DNA of 64,000 nucleotides from SXNM01 sp964586155. GTDB lineage: Bacteria > Myxococcota_A > UBA9042. Shown here in pieces: positions 34,633-45,334 of the stretch. The DNA is taken from the NCBI GenBank assembly GCA_964586155.1, contig CAZPHC010000020.1, positions 1-64,000 of the forward strand. Direction: 5' to 3'. The number at the start of each line of letters is the position of its first letter. Positions within the stretch are counted from its first letter, which is position 1. Under the pieces are notes generated by a model that saw only the letters and a program-made list of their open reading frames with translations, did no database searches and was not told the origin of the DNA. Both the position numbers and the translations under genes were made by a program.

Positions 34633-35835
34633 CTACGAGGTGAACTCGGGCAGGTCCTCGGGGCTGGCGAAACGGATGTGCAGGTGGTCGCGGTGGCCCT
34701 TGGCGTGGCGAATCAGCGTCGTCTTGGCGCCGTGCGCGGCCGGGTACTGGAACAGCACCTGCAGCAGCTTCGGATCGGCGCCCTGCATGACCGCGTGGTC
34801 GTGCAGGCGGCGCTGGATGCCGGGGCTCATGTAGATGGCGGCGACCAGGCCCGAGCGCTCGAGCCGTTCGACGACGAACCACAGGCGCTCGTAGTCGATG
34901 CTGGCCAGCGCTGGCTGGCCCCAGCCTTCGCGGTTGGCTTCGCGGGTCGGGTAGCCGATGTCGATGTCGAGGCCGGCGCGGTGCGATTTGTGGCCGCCGA
35001 GCTTGCCGCCGCCAAAGCGCGAGATGTCGTGGATGATCAGCGGGTGACGGCCCGGGAAGGTGCGGTCGAGCGCCGAGAACGTGTCGCGCAGCAGGCTGAT
35101 GACGTAGGGACGGCCCCAGGCGTGGTGCGGCCGATCGACCCGAACGCCCGCTCCGGAGGTCAAGCGCGCGCCGAGCGAGAAGGCGCTGGCGCTGCGAAAG
35201 CGGATCGGCACGTCGACCATCTCGCCTGCGGTGAGCGTGACGCCCTCGTCGGACCAGCGCACCGCGTTGAGCGCGGCGAGCGCCTTGGGCGAGGTGCAGA
35301 ACTTGTACGCGATCGAGCGCACGGTCTCGCCCTCGCTGACCTTGTAGGGGCGGACGAAGACGGCGCGTCGGCTGCGCAGCTCGGAGTCGCTCGAGTCGAC
35401 CGCGATGCCGTGCTCGATCGTCTCGGGCAGCTGCGCGCCCCGGCGGGCACGGATCAGGTCGTCACCGCCGGTCTCGACGGCGGGCTCGAGCGGCGTCGCC
35501 GCCGGGATGTCGCGCTGCGCGGCCTTGACCGCGGCGGCCATGGCGGCGCGGTCGGCGAGCGAGGTCGGTCCGGCGTTGGTGCTGCCGGTCGCCGAGGCCG
35601 CCGGGGTGGCGCCCGCGGCGGGGGTGGCGCCCGCGGCGTTCGGCACTGCGAGCCACGGCGTGACCCACGGGTTGCCGGCCTTGACGGCCCCAGTGGCGAC
35701 GGGCTTGGTGGCGTTGGTGGTCGAGTCGGCAGTGTTGGTGGCCGGGTTCGCCGGCAGGGCATGGGCCGGCACAGCAGCGCCAACTCCCATCGCCATGCAC
35801 AAAGCGGCACCCGCGCGTGTCCATGTCCGCATCAT
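34633..35835 (-). CDS. Secreted LysM murein endopeptidase (MepA/M74-like)
   Basis: The 400-residue product has a signal peptide MMRTWTRAGAALCMAMGVGA ending about residue 26, followed by an Ala/Thr/Pro linker. A LysM domain (YKVSEGETVRSIAYKFCTSP) binds peptidoglycan. The catalytic part has the M74 zinc motifs GGHKSHRAGLDIDI and GHRDHLHIRF. It would cut peptide cross-links of peptidoglycan in the periplasm. AGGAG precedes the ATG at 35835. It follows rsmE on the same strand after 167 bases, so it may have its own promoter. Confidence 0.9.
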   Translation of the reverse strand: MMRTWTRAGAALCMAMGVGAAVPAHALPANPATNTADSTTNATKPVATGAVKAGNPWVTPWLAVPNAAGATPAAGATPAASATGSTNAGPTSLADRAAMAAAVKAAQRDIPAATPLEPAVETGGDDLIRARRGAQLPETIEHGIAVDSSDSELRSRRAVFVRPYKVSEGETVRSIAYKFCTSPKALAALNAVRWSDEGVTLTAGEMVDVPIRFRSASAFSLGARLTSGAGVRVDRPHHAWGRPYVISLLRDTFSALDRTFPGRHPLIIHDISRFGGGKLGGHKSHRAGLDIDIGYPTREANREGWGQPALASIDYERLWFVVERLERSGLVAAIYMSPGIQRRLHDHAVMQGADPKLLQVLFQYPAAHGAKTTLIRHAKGHRDHLHIRFASPEDLPEFTS

Positions 35836-36002
35836 CGTGGCTCCTGGTTCCTTCGGGCCTGCGGTTGCCGTGGCACGAAGGCGACGGAACGACGAGGCTG
35901 GCGGCGGTCGATGCCAGGTGGCCCGGAGTTCGGGCCGCCGGGACGGTACCACCGATCCCAACCCCCGGGAAGGCAAAAAATCGCCCCGACCCGGCGTGTC
36001 GC

Positions 36003-36776
36003 TCAGGCCGGAGCGTGGCCCTGGCGCCACGCGGCGAGCCTTGCGATCGCGACCAAGGCCGCCGTCTCGGCCCGCAGCACATCGTCGCCGAGCGTGATCC
36101 GCGCCGCGCCCCGGGCGGCCAGCAGCGCGCGCTCGTTGGTCGACAGGCCGCCCTCGGGGCCGACGACGATCCCGATCGCGCCGCCGCACGACCTGACGGC
36201 CTCGTCGGCAGCGCGCTCGATCGCGTCGCCGCCCCGTTCGTCCGCGACCATCCAGCGGCACACGTCGGCCGAGGCGCCTGGGCTCGTCGGCAGCTCGGCG
36301 ACGCTCGTCGGCGCCGCCACCCGCGGTCGCCATGGGCGTCCGCACTGTTCCACCGCCGCGTCGGCCAGCGCCTGCCAGCGCTGCAGCTGGCGATCGGCGC
36401 GCCCGGGGTCGAGCTTGGCGACCGCGTGGTCGCAGCGCAGCGGCAGCAGCACGTCGACGCCGATCTCGACCGCCTTCTCGACCAGCCAGTCGCCGCGATC
36501 GCCCTTGAGCGGGGCGAAGGCGAGCCAGAGCTCGGGCCGCTTCGGCGCCACGATCGCGGCGGCTTCGAGCAGGACGAGGCCGTCCACCGTCAGCTCGGCT
36601 GCGGCGCGGTTGCCGCGACCGTCGCAGATCGTCAGCCGCGCCCCGTCGCGCAGGCGCAGCACCCGGCGCAAGCGCTGCTCCGTCTCGCGGCTCAGCGCGA
36701 TCGTCGGCCGTTCGTCCGCCGTCGATCCCGCCGCAACGGCGGCCAGCGCCACCTCGGGCAGCAGCAGCTGTCGCAT
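36003..36776 (-). CDS. rsmE: 16S rRNA (uracil-1498-N3)-methyltransferase RsmE
   Basis: The 257-residue product starts MRQLLLPEVALAAV, has LVEKAVEIGVDVLLPL, and ends with the SPOUT knot IGIVVGPEGGLSTNE ... RITLGDDVLRAETA. This SAM-dependent enzyme methylates U1498 of 16S rRNA. The ATG shares a base with the prmA stop (TGATG), showing tight coupling; the pair prmA-rsmE is common in bacteria. The longer frame upstream is rejected because it reads into prmA. Confidence 0.95.
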   Translation of the reverse strand: MRQLLLPEVALAAVAAGSTADERPTIALSRETEQRLRRVLRLRDGARLTICDGRGNRAAAELTVDGLVLLEAAAIVAPKRPELWLAFAPLKGDRGDWLVEKAVEIGVDVLLPLRCDHAVAKLDPGRADRQLQRWQALADAAVEQCGRPWRPRVAAPTSVAELPTSPGASADVCRWMVADERGGDAIERAADEAVRSCGGAIGIVVGPEGGLSTNERALLAARGAARITLGDDVLRAETAALVAIARLAAWRQGHAPA

Positions 36777-37717
36777 CAGGCGCGGCGTCGGACGGCGAAC
36801 CCCTTCCATTCGCCGAGGTCGCGCTCGGCGACCAGCTCGAGATCGCTGCCGAGGAAGGCCTCGATGAAGACGTCCCGTTCGCGCACCAGCACACCCGAGA
36901 GCAGCAGCACGCCGTCGGTCGCGAGGCGGGCGACGAGATCGGCACGCAGCGCGAGCAGGACGCTGGAGATGATGTTCGCGACCACGATGTCGTAGGTGCC
37001 GGCGGCCAGCTCGGCGGGGCGCTCGGCGACCAGGAGCTCGACCTGGCCGACCAGATCGTTGTGCTCGAGGTTCTCGCGCGCCGACTCGATGGCCACCGCG
37101 TCGTTGTCGACGCCGACGGCGGACGCGAGGCCCAGGCGCACGGCCGCCATGGCGAGCAGCCCGCTGCCGGTGCCGACGTCGATCATCGTCATCGCCGCGA
37201 GATCCCGGCCCGCGTCGCGGGCGCGATCGATCGCGTCCTCGAGCAGGGCGGCCGCCATCCGCGTCGTCTCGTGGCTGCCTGTGCCGAAGGCCATGCCCGG
37301 ATCGATGACGAGCACGACGCGATCGCCGGCCGGGTGGCGGTCCCAGGGCGGCTCGACGCGCAGGCGCCGACCGATGTCGAGCGCGCGGAAGTGGACCTTC
37401 CAGGTGGCGTTCCAGTCCTCGGCGGCGATCTCGAGGCGGCGCAACGCGTCCGCCGGCGTCTCGAGCTGCTCGAGCAGACCGCGCAGCTCGGCGCCGACGT
37501 CCTCGGCCACCGTCGGATCGCAGTAGAGCGTGACGCGCTCGCGGCCGGGCGAGAGGTCGCGGCCCGACATGGTCGTGGCGTCGTCCTGCTGGATGCCGAG
37601 CACGTCGAGCGCGGCGCAGACGTCGGCGAGGGCGTCGGCGTCGTGGCTGGCCATCTCGACCGACCAGGCGATCGCGACGATCGTGCCGGGAGCTGGGGCT
37701 GCGCTTGGGCTAGGCAT
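36776..37717 (-). CDS. prmA: Ribosomal protein L11 methyltransferase PrmA
   Basis: This 313-residue protein has the PrmA motifs LVIDPGMAFGTGSHETTRM, the SAM site MIDVGTGSGLLAMAAVRLG, and VANIISSVLLAL. It trimethylates ribosomal protein L11. GGAGGG precedes the ATG at 37717, which is 8 bases inside the end of the biotinyl-carrier gene. The 5' in-frame extension is Cys/Arg-rich and not family-like. It is part of the run accC, biotinyl carrier, prmA, rsmE. Confidence 0.95.
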   Translation of the reverse strand: MPSPSAAPAPGTIVAIAWSVEMASHDADALADVCAALDVLGIQQDDATTMSGRDLSPGRERVTLYCDPTVAEDVGAELRGLLEQLETPADALRRLEIAAEDWNATWKVHFRALDIGRRLRVEPPWDRHPAGDRVVLVIDPGMAFGTGSHETTRMAAALLEDAIDRARDAGRDLAAMTMIDVGTGSGLLAMAAVRLGLASAVGVDNDAVAIESARENLEHNDLVGQVELLVAERPAELAAGTYDIVVANIISSVLLALRADLVARLATDGVLLLSGVLVRERDVFIEAFLGSDLELVAERDLGEWKGFAVRRRA

Positions 37718-38249
37718 CGGGACCCTCCGGGCTGATGCGCAGCAGCAGGGCGCGCGCCTCGACGGCGTCACCCTCGGCCACCGCGATCTCGGTCAAGACG
37801 CCGGCGATCGGCGCCTTGACGTCGTTCTCCATCTTCATCGCCTCGAGCACCGCGACGACCGCGCCCTTGGCCACGGTGCTGCCGATGGCGAGCGGCAGCC
37901 GGACGACGCGACCCGGCATCGAGGCGCGGACGTCGCCACCGCCGCCAGCGCCGGCGCCGCCCTGCCGCAGCCAACGCTGGCGTTCGTCGCTGATCTCGTA
38001 GCTGTGTTGCTCGCCGCCCTCGACCAGGAGCATGGCGTGGCCGAGATCCCGCGCCCGCAGCAGGCGGCGGCCGCCGTGCTGGTCGCGGACCTCGATCCGG
38101 CCGTCGGCCAGCTCGCGCAGCTGCAGCTCGAGGCGCACGCCGTCGACCTCGACCGTGACGTGGTCGCCACGATCGTCGTGCACGACGACGCGCTGCTCCG
38201 CGGTGGCGGCGTTGGGGTCGGTGTCCTTGGCGATCCAGGTGCTTGCCAT
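37710..38249 (-). CDS. Biotinyl carrier protein of an acyl-CoA carboxylase
   Basis: The 179-residue product has a C-terminal biotinyl domain (about 108-175) with EAMKMEND; K139 is the biotin site, as in BCCP/AccB and the alpha subunits of acyl-CoA carboxylases. The N-terminal 100 residues are beta-rich (VVVHDDRGDHVTVEVDGVRL). It carries carboxybiotin between the AccC-like carboxylase encoded just upstream and a carboxyltransferase not seen here. AAGGAG precedes the ATG. Its 3' end overlaps prmA. Whether acetyl-, propionyl- or methylcrotonyl-CoA is the substrate cannot be decided without the missing subunit. Confidence 0.92.
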   Translation of the reverse strand: MASTWIAKDTDPNAATAEQRVVVHDDRGDHVTVEVDGVRLELQLRELADGRIEVRDQHGGRRLLRARDLGHAMLLVEGGEQHSYEISDERQRWLRQGGAGAGGGGDVRASMPGRVVRLPLAIGSTVAKGAVVAVLEAMKMENDVKAPIAGVLTEIAVAEGDAVEARALLLRISPEGPDA

Positions 38250-38337
38250 CAGGGCTCCTTGGGGCATTCGGAGGCGCGCCGCGCGTCCGTCGGCTCGGGG
38301 CGCGCTGCGCCGGCCGTGAGGTCCGCGCGGGCGTCGA

Positions 38338-39867
<1,530 letters not shown>

Positions 39868-39916
39868 GGCACCCTCCTGCAGCCGGCGGCGGAAGCGCAC
39901 GGTCCGGCGGCCGCGG

Positions 39917-39945
39917 ATGGTCGGTGGCACGCCACGGGCTGTCAA
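39917..39945 (-). promoter_or_regulatory. Promoter candidate for accC
   Basis: On the minus strand TTGACA (39945-39940) and GACCAT (39922-39917) are 17 bases apart, about 50 bases before the GTG start. The -35 is perfect and the -10 is weak. Confidence 0.45.
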
Positions 39946-39992
39946 TCGCCTGCGAAGGCCGCGATCCGCGTGCTTTCGTGCAAGCCTGCGCC

Positions 39993-40021
39993 TTGAACCG
40001 GATCCTGCCGTCGCTTACCTT
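39993..40021 (+). promoter_or_regulatory. Promoter of ftsY
   Basis: TTGAAC (39993-39998) and TACCTT (40016-40021) have 17-base spacing and lie about 50 bases before the ftsY start. It is divergent from the accC promoter in a 206-base shared region. Confidence 0.55.
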
Positions 40022-40073
40022 GCGCGGCCCCGTCGTCGGGGCGCGCCCCGTTCGGGGCGGCGAGGAGGTCGAG

Positions 40074-41486
40074 ATGACTGGGCTGTCGATGCAAGCATTC
40101 GGACTCGCAGGGCTCTTGCGCGCACCGCTGGCCGCAGTCGAGCCGAGCGCCGACTTCAACGGCCTCTTCGTCGTCCTCGGCGCGCTCGCCTTGCTCGGCG
40201 GCGTCGGCTTCCTGCTGCTGCGCAAGCCACCCAAGCGCGTCGATCCGCCGAGCCAGGTGCCGCGCGCGGCCGCCGACGACCAGAGCGACGACGACGCCGA
40301 CGATCGCGGCCTCAGCGAGGCCGAGCGCATCGCCCGGCGCAACGCCAAGGCCGTGCGCATGGCGGCCCGCGGCGGGGTCAAGGTCGCGGCCGACGGCAGC
40401 ACCGAGCGACACGAGGGGCTCGGCGCTGCGCCCGGCGACGGTCTGGACCCGAACGCGGCGGCGCTGCGCAGCATGCTCGCGGGCGCTGCGGCGCTGCAGG
40501 GCGGCGCGCAGGCGCAAGGGCAGGGCGCCAAGGCCAAGGCCGCCGCGCAGGCCGAGGACGCCGAGACGCGGGCTCGCTTGAACGCCGGCCTGAGCAAGAC
40601 GCGCAAGGAGGGCTTTGTCGGCATGCTCGGCAAGCTCTTCGCCGGCAAGCAGATCGACGAGTCGATCCTCGACCAGGTCGAAGAGGTCCTGTACCGCGCC
40701 GATCTCGGCGTCGCCGCGACCAAGGCCCTGCTCGAAGCGGTGCGCAAGGAGCTCTCGCGCGGCGAACTCAGCTCGCCCGATCGGGTCTGGGCCTCGCTCG
40801 AGACCCGGGCCCGCGGCATCCTCGACGCGGTCGGGCGCAAGCCGCTCGACATCGACGCCCGCCACGGCCCGGCGGTGCTGATGGTCGTCGGCGTCAACGG
40901 CTCGGGCAAGACCACGACCATCGGCAAGCTGGCGCACCGCTACGCCTCCGAGGGCCGCCGGGTGCTCATCGGCGCCGGCGACACCTTCCGCGCCGCCGCG
41001 GTCGACCAGCTCGCCGTCTGGTGCGATCGCGCCGGCGTCGACATCCATCGCGGCAAGGAGGGCGCCGACCCGGCGAGCGTCTGCTTCGCCGCGGTCGAGC
41101 GGGCCAAGGCCGAGGGCTACGATCTCGTCATCTGCGACACCGCGGGCCGCCTGCACACCAACGCCGGCCTGATGAGCGAGCTGCAGAAGGTGCACCGCGT
41201 CATCGGCAAGGCCCACGGCGGCGCCCCGCACGAGGTGCTGCTGGTGCTCGACGCGACCATGGGCCAGAACGCCGTGGTGCAGGCCAAGCAGTTCGGCGAG
41301 GCGCTGTCGGTGACGGCGATCGCCATGACCAAGCTCGACGGCACGGCCAAGGGCGGCGTGGTCCTCGCGATCGCCGAGACGCTGAAGATCCCGGTCAAGC
41401 TGATCGGTGTCGGCGAGAAGATGGAAGATCTCCGCGACTTTGACGCCAACTCCTTCTGCGAGGCCCTGTTTGCCCGCGAGGGCTGA
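40074..41486 (+). CDS. ftsY: Signal recognition particle receptor FtsY, membrane-anchored
   Basis: The 470-residue product has a hydrophobic helix (about 33-52, FVVLGALALLGGVGFLLL) and a charged/Ala linker, then the NG GTPase domain. Its motifs are GVNGSGKTTTIGKLAHRY, DTAGRLHTN and TKLDGTAKGG. FtsY docks the SRP-ribosome complex at the inner membrane. GAGGAGG precedes the ATG at 40074. Many FtsY proteins attach through an amphipathic helix and acidic domain; here a true transmembrane segment is predicted from the sequence. Confidence 0.95.
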   Translation: MTGLSMQAFGLAGLLRAPLAAVEPSADFNGLFVVLGALALLGGVGFLLLRKPPKRVDPPSQVPRAAADDQSDDDADDRGLSEAERIARRNAKAVRMAARGGVKVAADGSTERHEGLGAAPGDGLDPNAAALRSMLAGAAALQGGAQAQGQGAKAKAAAQAEDAETRARLNAGLSKTRKEGFVGMLGKLFAGKQIDESILDQVEEVLYRADLGVAATKALLEAVRKELSRGELSSPDRVWASLETRARGILDAVGRKPLDIDARHGPAVLMVVGVNGSGKTTTIGKLAHRYASEGRRVLIGAGDTFRAAAVDQLAVWCDRAGVDIHRGKEGADPASVCFAAVERAKAEGYDLVICDTAGRLHTNAGLMSELQKVHRVIGKAHGGAPHEVLLVLDATMGQNAVVQAKQFGEALSVTAIAMTKLDGTAKGGVVLAIAETLKIPVKLIGVGEKMEDLRDFDANSFCEALFAREG

Positions 41487-41589
41487 GCGCGGTCGACGCC
41501 GCGAATTGGCGTCGGCGCGACAATTCGGGAAGGCTGGGGGCGGGTTCGGGGTTGGCAGCGGGGCGAAGGCGACCAGCGTTGGGGGCGAT

Positions 41590-43620
41590 GTGACCAGACC
41601 AAGGCATGCGCGAACGAGGCGAGCGCCGCGCGCCGTCCTGGCCCACCGGGCGCTGTGGAGCCTGGCGGCGTTGGCTGCCCTCTGCGCGTTCAGCGTCGAC
41701 ACCCAGAGCGCGTTCGCCGCGAAGTCGAAGCGCAAGGCGGCCAAGGCCACCGACGTCGCCGCCCAACCGACCGACAAGGACGCCCGCGCCGAGTCGCCGC
41801 CGACCGAGGCTTCGGACGCCCACGATGCCGTCGAGCCCGCCGACGCCGCGACCCCGGTGGTCGTGCGCTTCCGCAACGAGGGGCCGGGCGTGACGCTGCG
41901 CGTCGACGGCGGCGCGTGGATCCCGCTCAACCGCGGCGTGGCGGTCGACGTCGAGGGCCATTGGCCGTCGATGCGCTACCAGGTCGCCCGCGGCGAGATC
42001 TGGCAGTACCACGGCACGCTCGACCTGCGCTCGACCACGGCGCGCCTGGTGACGCTGACCGCGCCGCAGGCCCACATCGAGCTGACCAACCGCAGCGACG
42101 AGCCGCTCGAGGTCGTCTGGGCCGGCCGCCGGGTGGCGACGCTCAAGCGCGACGAGACGCGGCTGCTCGGGCCGCTCGAGGTCGACGATCACGTGCTCAA
42201 CTGCACGGGCGCCCGCAGCCGCCACATCCAGGCCGAGCGGATCAAGCTCAGCCCTGGCGAGCGGATCCAGCGCATCATCGACGCCGTGCCTTCGGGCCTG
42301 CACGTCGAGAACCCGACCCAGGAGCGCGTCCGGGTGCTGGTCGACGGCCGCGACTTCGGTGGCCTCGAGCCCGCGGCCGGCGTCGACATCGTCGGGCTCG
42401 CCCCCGGCGTGCATCGCGTCGCCTTGCGTGGGCTGCGTACCGGCCGCGAGATCGCCGGCGACGCCGTCGTCGACGACGCCGGCCACGGCAGCTCGCAGCA
42501 GGCGACGATGGCGCTCGTCATCGACAACCAGAGCGGTGAGCCCTTGCGCCTGGCCGAGGCGCTCTCGGGCCTGCACAACGGGCCGATCGCCGACGGCGCC
42601 AGGATCAAGCTTGTGCTTCCCGGTCGTCCGGTGCGGATGCGCTTGCACGGCGTCGACAGCGCGCTCGTCTACAGCCACGACCTCCAGCCGGGCGACGGCG
42701 CCGAGCAGACCTGGGCGATCGAGCGGCCGACCGGGCGGCTGCACCTGGTCAACCACACGGGCGAGGCCATCACGCTCGTGTTGGCGGGCGACCACACCCT
42801 CGAGCTCGCTGCCGACGCCGACGTCGTCGTGCGCAAGGTGCCGGCCGGACGTCTGCCCATCGTGGTGACGACCAAGCGCAGCGGCGCCACGTTCGAGCGC
42901 GTGGTCCAGCTCGAGCCCGACCGTGAGATCACCTGGCGCGTCCGCGCAGGCGCCGCGACGCTGATCATCGACAACGGCCACGCCGAGCCGCTGGAGATCT
43001 CGATCGACGGCGTGCCGCGTGGCCAGATCGCGCCCCGATCGAGCTTCCGCGTCGCCGACGCCAAGCCTGGCGAGCATACGGTCCTGGCGCGCACGCTGTG
43101 GAGCCGCCGTACCGAGGCCGCACGGGCGTTGGTCATCGACGGCCAGCAGGTCCACGTCCGCCTGCAGCCGGCCGACGCGAGCGTGGTGGTCGCCAACGGC
43201 AGCGACGGCCCGTGGCGGGTCACCCTGGCCGGCGAGACGCTCGGTACGGTCGCCGCTGGCCGGACGCGCAGCTTCTCGGTGGCCGCCGGCCAGGTCTTTG
43301 TCGCGGTGGAGGACGAACAAGGCCAGCAGGCCAGCTGGAGCGGCAAGATCGCGCCCGGTCAGAGCCTGCCGATGCCGGCGCCCAACCCTGTGACCGCGCA
43401 GCTTTTTATCCACAACGTCACGGCAAGTCCGCTCGACGTGCGCGTGGACGAGCGCGGCGACTGGCAGACCGTGGCGCCCGACGCGCGCTGGCAGGCGACG
43501 GGCGTGCAGCCTGGCGAGCACCTCGTCGAGATGCGGTCCGGGGATGTGGTGATGCGGCGCCGCGTGACGTTGCGCCTGGACGCGCCGGCCTACGTCGTCG
43601 AGCCGGTGCTGGCGCGGTAG
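41590..43620 (+). CDS. Secreted protein of about nine tandem beta-repeats (PEGA-like)
   Basis: The product is 676 residues from a GTG at 41590, giving a credible signal peptide (RALWSLAALAALCAFSVDTQ, cut near AFA). After a Lys/Asp/Ala linker, about nine units of 65-70 residues follow. Each opens with a strand like VIDNQSGEPL, VNHTGEAITL, IDNGHAEPLEI or IHNVTASPLDV and ends with a strand-turn such as PGEHTV. Several resemble PEGA domains (VLVDGRDFGGLEPAAGVDIV). It is probably periplasmic or surface-located. No catalytic motif is seen. The start is uncertain, since only a GGGGG run precedes the GTG. The 3' end overlaps the convergent gene by 31 bases. Confidence 0.78.
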   Translation: MTRPRHARTRRAPRAVLAHRALWSLAALAALCAFSVDTQSAFAAKSKRKAAKATDVAAQPTDKDARAESPPTEASDAHDAVEPADAATPVVVRFRNEGPGVTLRVDGGAWIPLNRGVAVDVEGHWPSMRYQVARGEIWQYHGTLDLRSTTARLVTLTAPQAHIELTNRSDEPLEVVWAGRRVATLKRDETRLLGPLEVDDHVLNCTGARSRHIQAERIKLSPGERIQRIIDAVPSGLHVENPTQERVRVLVDGRDFGGLEPAAGVDIVGLAPGVHRVALRGLRTGREIAGDAVVDDAGHGSSQQATMALVIDNQSGEPLRLAEALSGLHNGPIADGARIKLVLPGRPVRMRLHGVDSALVYSHDLQPGDGAEQTWAIERPTGRLHLVNHTGEAITLVLAGDHTLELAADADVVVRKVPAGRLPIVVTTKRSGATFERVVQLEPDREITWRVRAGAATLIIDNGHAEPLEISIDGVPRGQIAPRSSFRVADAKPGEHTVLARTLWSRRTEAARALVIDGQQVHVRLQPADASVVVANGSDGPWRVTLAGETLGTVAAGRTRSFSVAAGQVFVAVEDEQGQQASWSGKIAPGQSLPMPAPNPVTAQLFIHNVTASPLDVRVDERGDWQTVAPDARWQATGVQPGEHLVEMRSGDVVMRRRVTLRLDAPAYVVEPVLAR

Positions 43621-44129
43621 CGCGAGACGCCCGTGCCGAGCGAGGCCATGTTCGGCTTCATCCGATCGACCAGGTAGGCTTCCAGCGTCGGCACGACCTT
43701 GCCGGCCAGCAGGCGCGGCAGGCCGGGGATGCGGCCCGGATCGACGACCAGCTCGCCGCTGATGACGATGCGCACGTCCGAACCGGCGGCGACCACACGG
43801 TTGCGGCCCTTGCAGCTGTAGAGGCCGGCGAAGACGGCGGACTCGATGCGCCAATCGACGTGGTGCTCGGCGTCGTTCCAGTCGGCGTGGTCGAGCCACT
43901 CGAGCATCTCGGGCTTGAGGAAGCCACGGACGAGCGACGGCACCTGGCCCGGGTCGGCGCGCCAGCGGTTCAGCACGTGCTGGCCGCCCGCCTGGGGCTT
44001 GCGCTCGAGCTCGGCGATCGAGGCGACGTTGTCGAGGTAGGGCACCAGATCGACGAGGCGGTCGCGGATGATGACGTAGACGTCGTCGACGGTGGCCCCA
44101 CTGACGCGGCCTTCGGCTTCAAAACGCAT
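43590..44129 (-). CDS. SRPBCC/DUF2505-like protein, unknown function
   Basis: The product is 179 residues. It has alternating beta and helical segments with a C-terminal helix (PRLLAGKVVPTLEAYLVDRM), in the size and pattern of START/SRPBCC-type lipid- or ligand-binding proteins; the family call is tentative. GGAGG precedes the ATG. It follows the enoyl-CoA hydratase gene by 23 bases, so the two are likely co-transcribed, which would fit lipid metabolism. Confidence 0.7.
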   Translation of the reverse strand: MRFEAEGRVSGATVDDVYVIIRDRLVDLVPYLDNVASIAELERKPQAGGQHVLNRWRADPGQVPSLVRGFLKPEMLEWLDHADWNDAEHHVDWRIESAVFAGLYSCKGRNRVVAAGSDVRIVISGELVVDPGRIPGLPRLLAGKVVPTLEAYLVDRMKPNMASLGTGVSRYRASTGSTT

Positions 44130-44152
44130 GGGATCCTCCGGTCGGTGTGCGC

Positions 44153-44968
44153 CTAGGTGCCCGAGAAGACGGGCTTGCGCTTCTCAAGGAAGGCGGTCAT
44201 GCCTTCGGTCTGGTCTGCCGTCCGGAAGCAGCGGGCGAAGGCGCGGCTCTCGGCCTCGAGCGCATACTCCAACGGCAACTGGATGCCGCGGTTGATGATG
44301 CGCTTGCATTCGGCCACCGCCAAGGGGGCGCGCTGCGCCATGCGGTGCGCCGTCTTCATCGCCGCGTCGAGCAGCTCCTCGGGCGGGTAGAGGCGGTAGC
44401 ACAGGCCGATGCGCTGGGCTTCGTCGGCCGGGTAGACGTCGCCCGTCATCACCCAATGCTTGGCCGCGTTGCGCCCGATCAGGCGCGCCAGGCGCTGCGT
44501 ACCGCCGAAGCCCGGGATCACACCGATCGTCACCTCGGGGAAGCCGAAGCGTGCGTTGTTGCTCGCGAGGATGACGTCGCAGGCGAGCGCGAGCTCGCAG
44601 CCGCCGCCGAGGGCGAAGCCGTTGACCGCGGCGATGAACGGCTTGCCGCAGCGCTCGATGCGCTTGAGCACCTCGTTGCCGAGCTCGGAGAACTCGAGCG
44701 CCTCGCGGTCGTCCATCTCCAAGAGCTCGGAGATGTCGGCACCAGCGACGAACGCGCGCATGCCCGAGCCCGTGAGCACGACGACGCGGACTCCGTCGTC
44801 ATGCTCGACCTCGTCGATGCGGTGGCCGAGCGCCACGAGCACCGTGGAGTTCAGGGCGTTGAGCTTGTCGGGGCGGTTGATCGTCAGCACGGCGACAGGG
44901 CCGTCGCGCGTCGACAGCACCAGGTCCGCGTGGCTCGGATCGAGCGGCGGTAGCGAAAGGCTTTGCAT
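44153..44968 (-). CDS. Enoyl-CoA hydratase/isomerase family protein
   Basis: This 271-residue crotonase-fold protein has LTINRPDKLNALN, FVAGADISEL and the oxyanion segment VNGFALGGGCELALACDVIL, then FGFPEVTIGVIPGFGGTQRL carrying a catalytic Glu. It hydrates enoyl-CoA in beta-oxidation or a related pathway. The ATG at 44968 is chosen by homology length, with GGGAGA upstream. It shares a strand and short spacing with the SRPBCC-like gene downstream and the PxxKW gene upstream. Confidence 0.93.
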   Translation of the reverse strand: MQSLSLPPLDPSHADLVLSTRDGPVAVLTINRPDKLNALNSTVLVALGHRIDEVEHDDGVRVVVLTGSGMRAFVAGADISELLEMDDREALEFSELGNEVLKRIERCGKPFIAAVNGFALGGGCELALACDVILASNNARFGFPEVTIGVIPGFGGTQRLARLIGRNAAKHWVMTGDVYPADEAQRIGLCYRLYPPEELLDAAMKTAHRMAQRAPLAVAECKRIINRGIQLPLEYALEAESRAFARCFRTADQTEGMTAFLEKRKPVFSGT

Positions 44969-45076
44969 CGGCGCTTCTCCCAGATCGGCGCCGCGCCGGC
45001 GACTGCACTCCCGGGCGGCGCCAGCGCTCTCGGGCAACGCGGCGATACGAGCACGGCCGCGCGGCCGCGAAGGAGG

Positions 45077-45334
45077 CTAGTTGCCGCCGCGCTTGCTCGC
45101 CTTGAGCGGGTTGAGCGAGCGGGCCTCGGCGGTCTTCTCGATACGCTTGTGCGTCGCGAAGTTGCACATGCCGAGCGCCCACTTGGCCGCGGGGCTGCGG
45201 TAGCTGCGGCAGTAGCTCGCGCCCTGGTAGCCGCGGACGTGCGCGCAGCCGACGCATTGGTCGACCGTCGCCTCGAAGCCCTTGCTCGTCAGGGTCGCCA
45301 CAAATTCCGGCTCGGCCGGCAGGAAGTCGCTCAT
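45077..45334 (-). CDS. PxxKW family cysteine-rich protein
   Basis: The 85-residue product has C27, C30, C42 and C57 in the pattern CVGC-x11-C-x5-PAAKW-x4-CNFATH. This matches the small PxxKW cysteine-rich family known mainly from former deltaproteobacteria. Four Cys suggest a metal site; the function is unknown. A well-formed promoter lies upstream at 45454-45482. The ribosome-binding site is weak. Confidence 0.85.
   Translation of the reverse strand: MSDFLPAEPEFVATLTSKGFEATVDQCVGCAHVRGYQGASYCRSYRSPAAKWALGMCNFATHKRIEKTAEARSLNPLKASKRGGN

Noticed and set aside
33205..36867. A 1220-codon plus-strand frame over the caspase-like gene, hydrolase, endopeptidase and rsmE
   Set aside because: It is out of frame with the hydrolase and antisense to the others. 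Composition is that of GC-rich noise.
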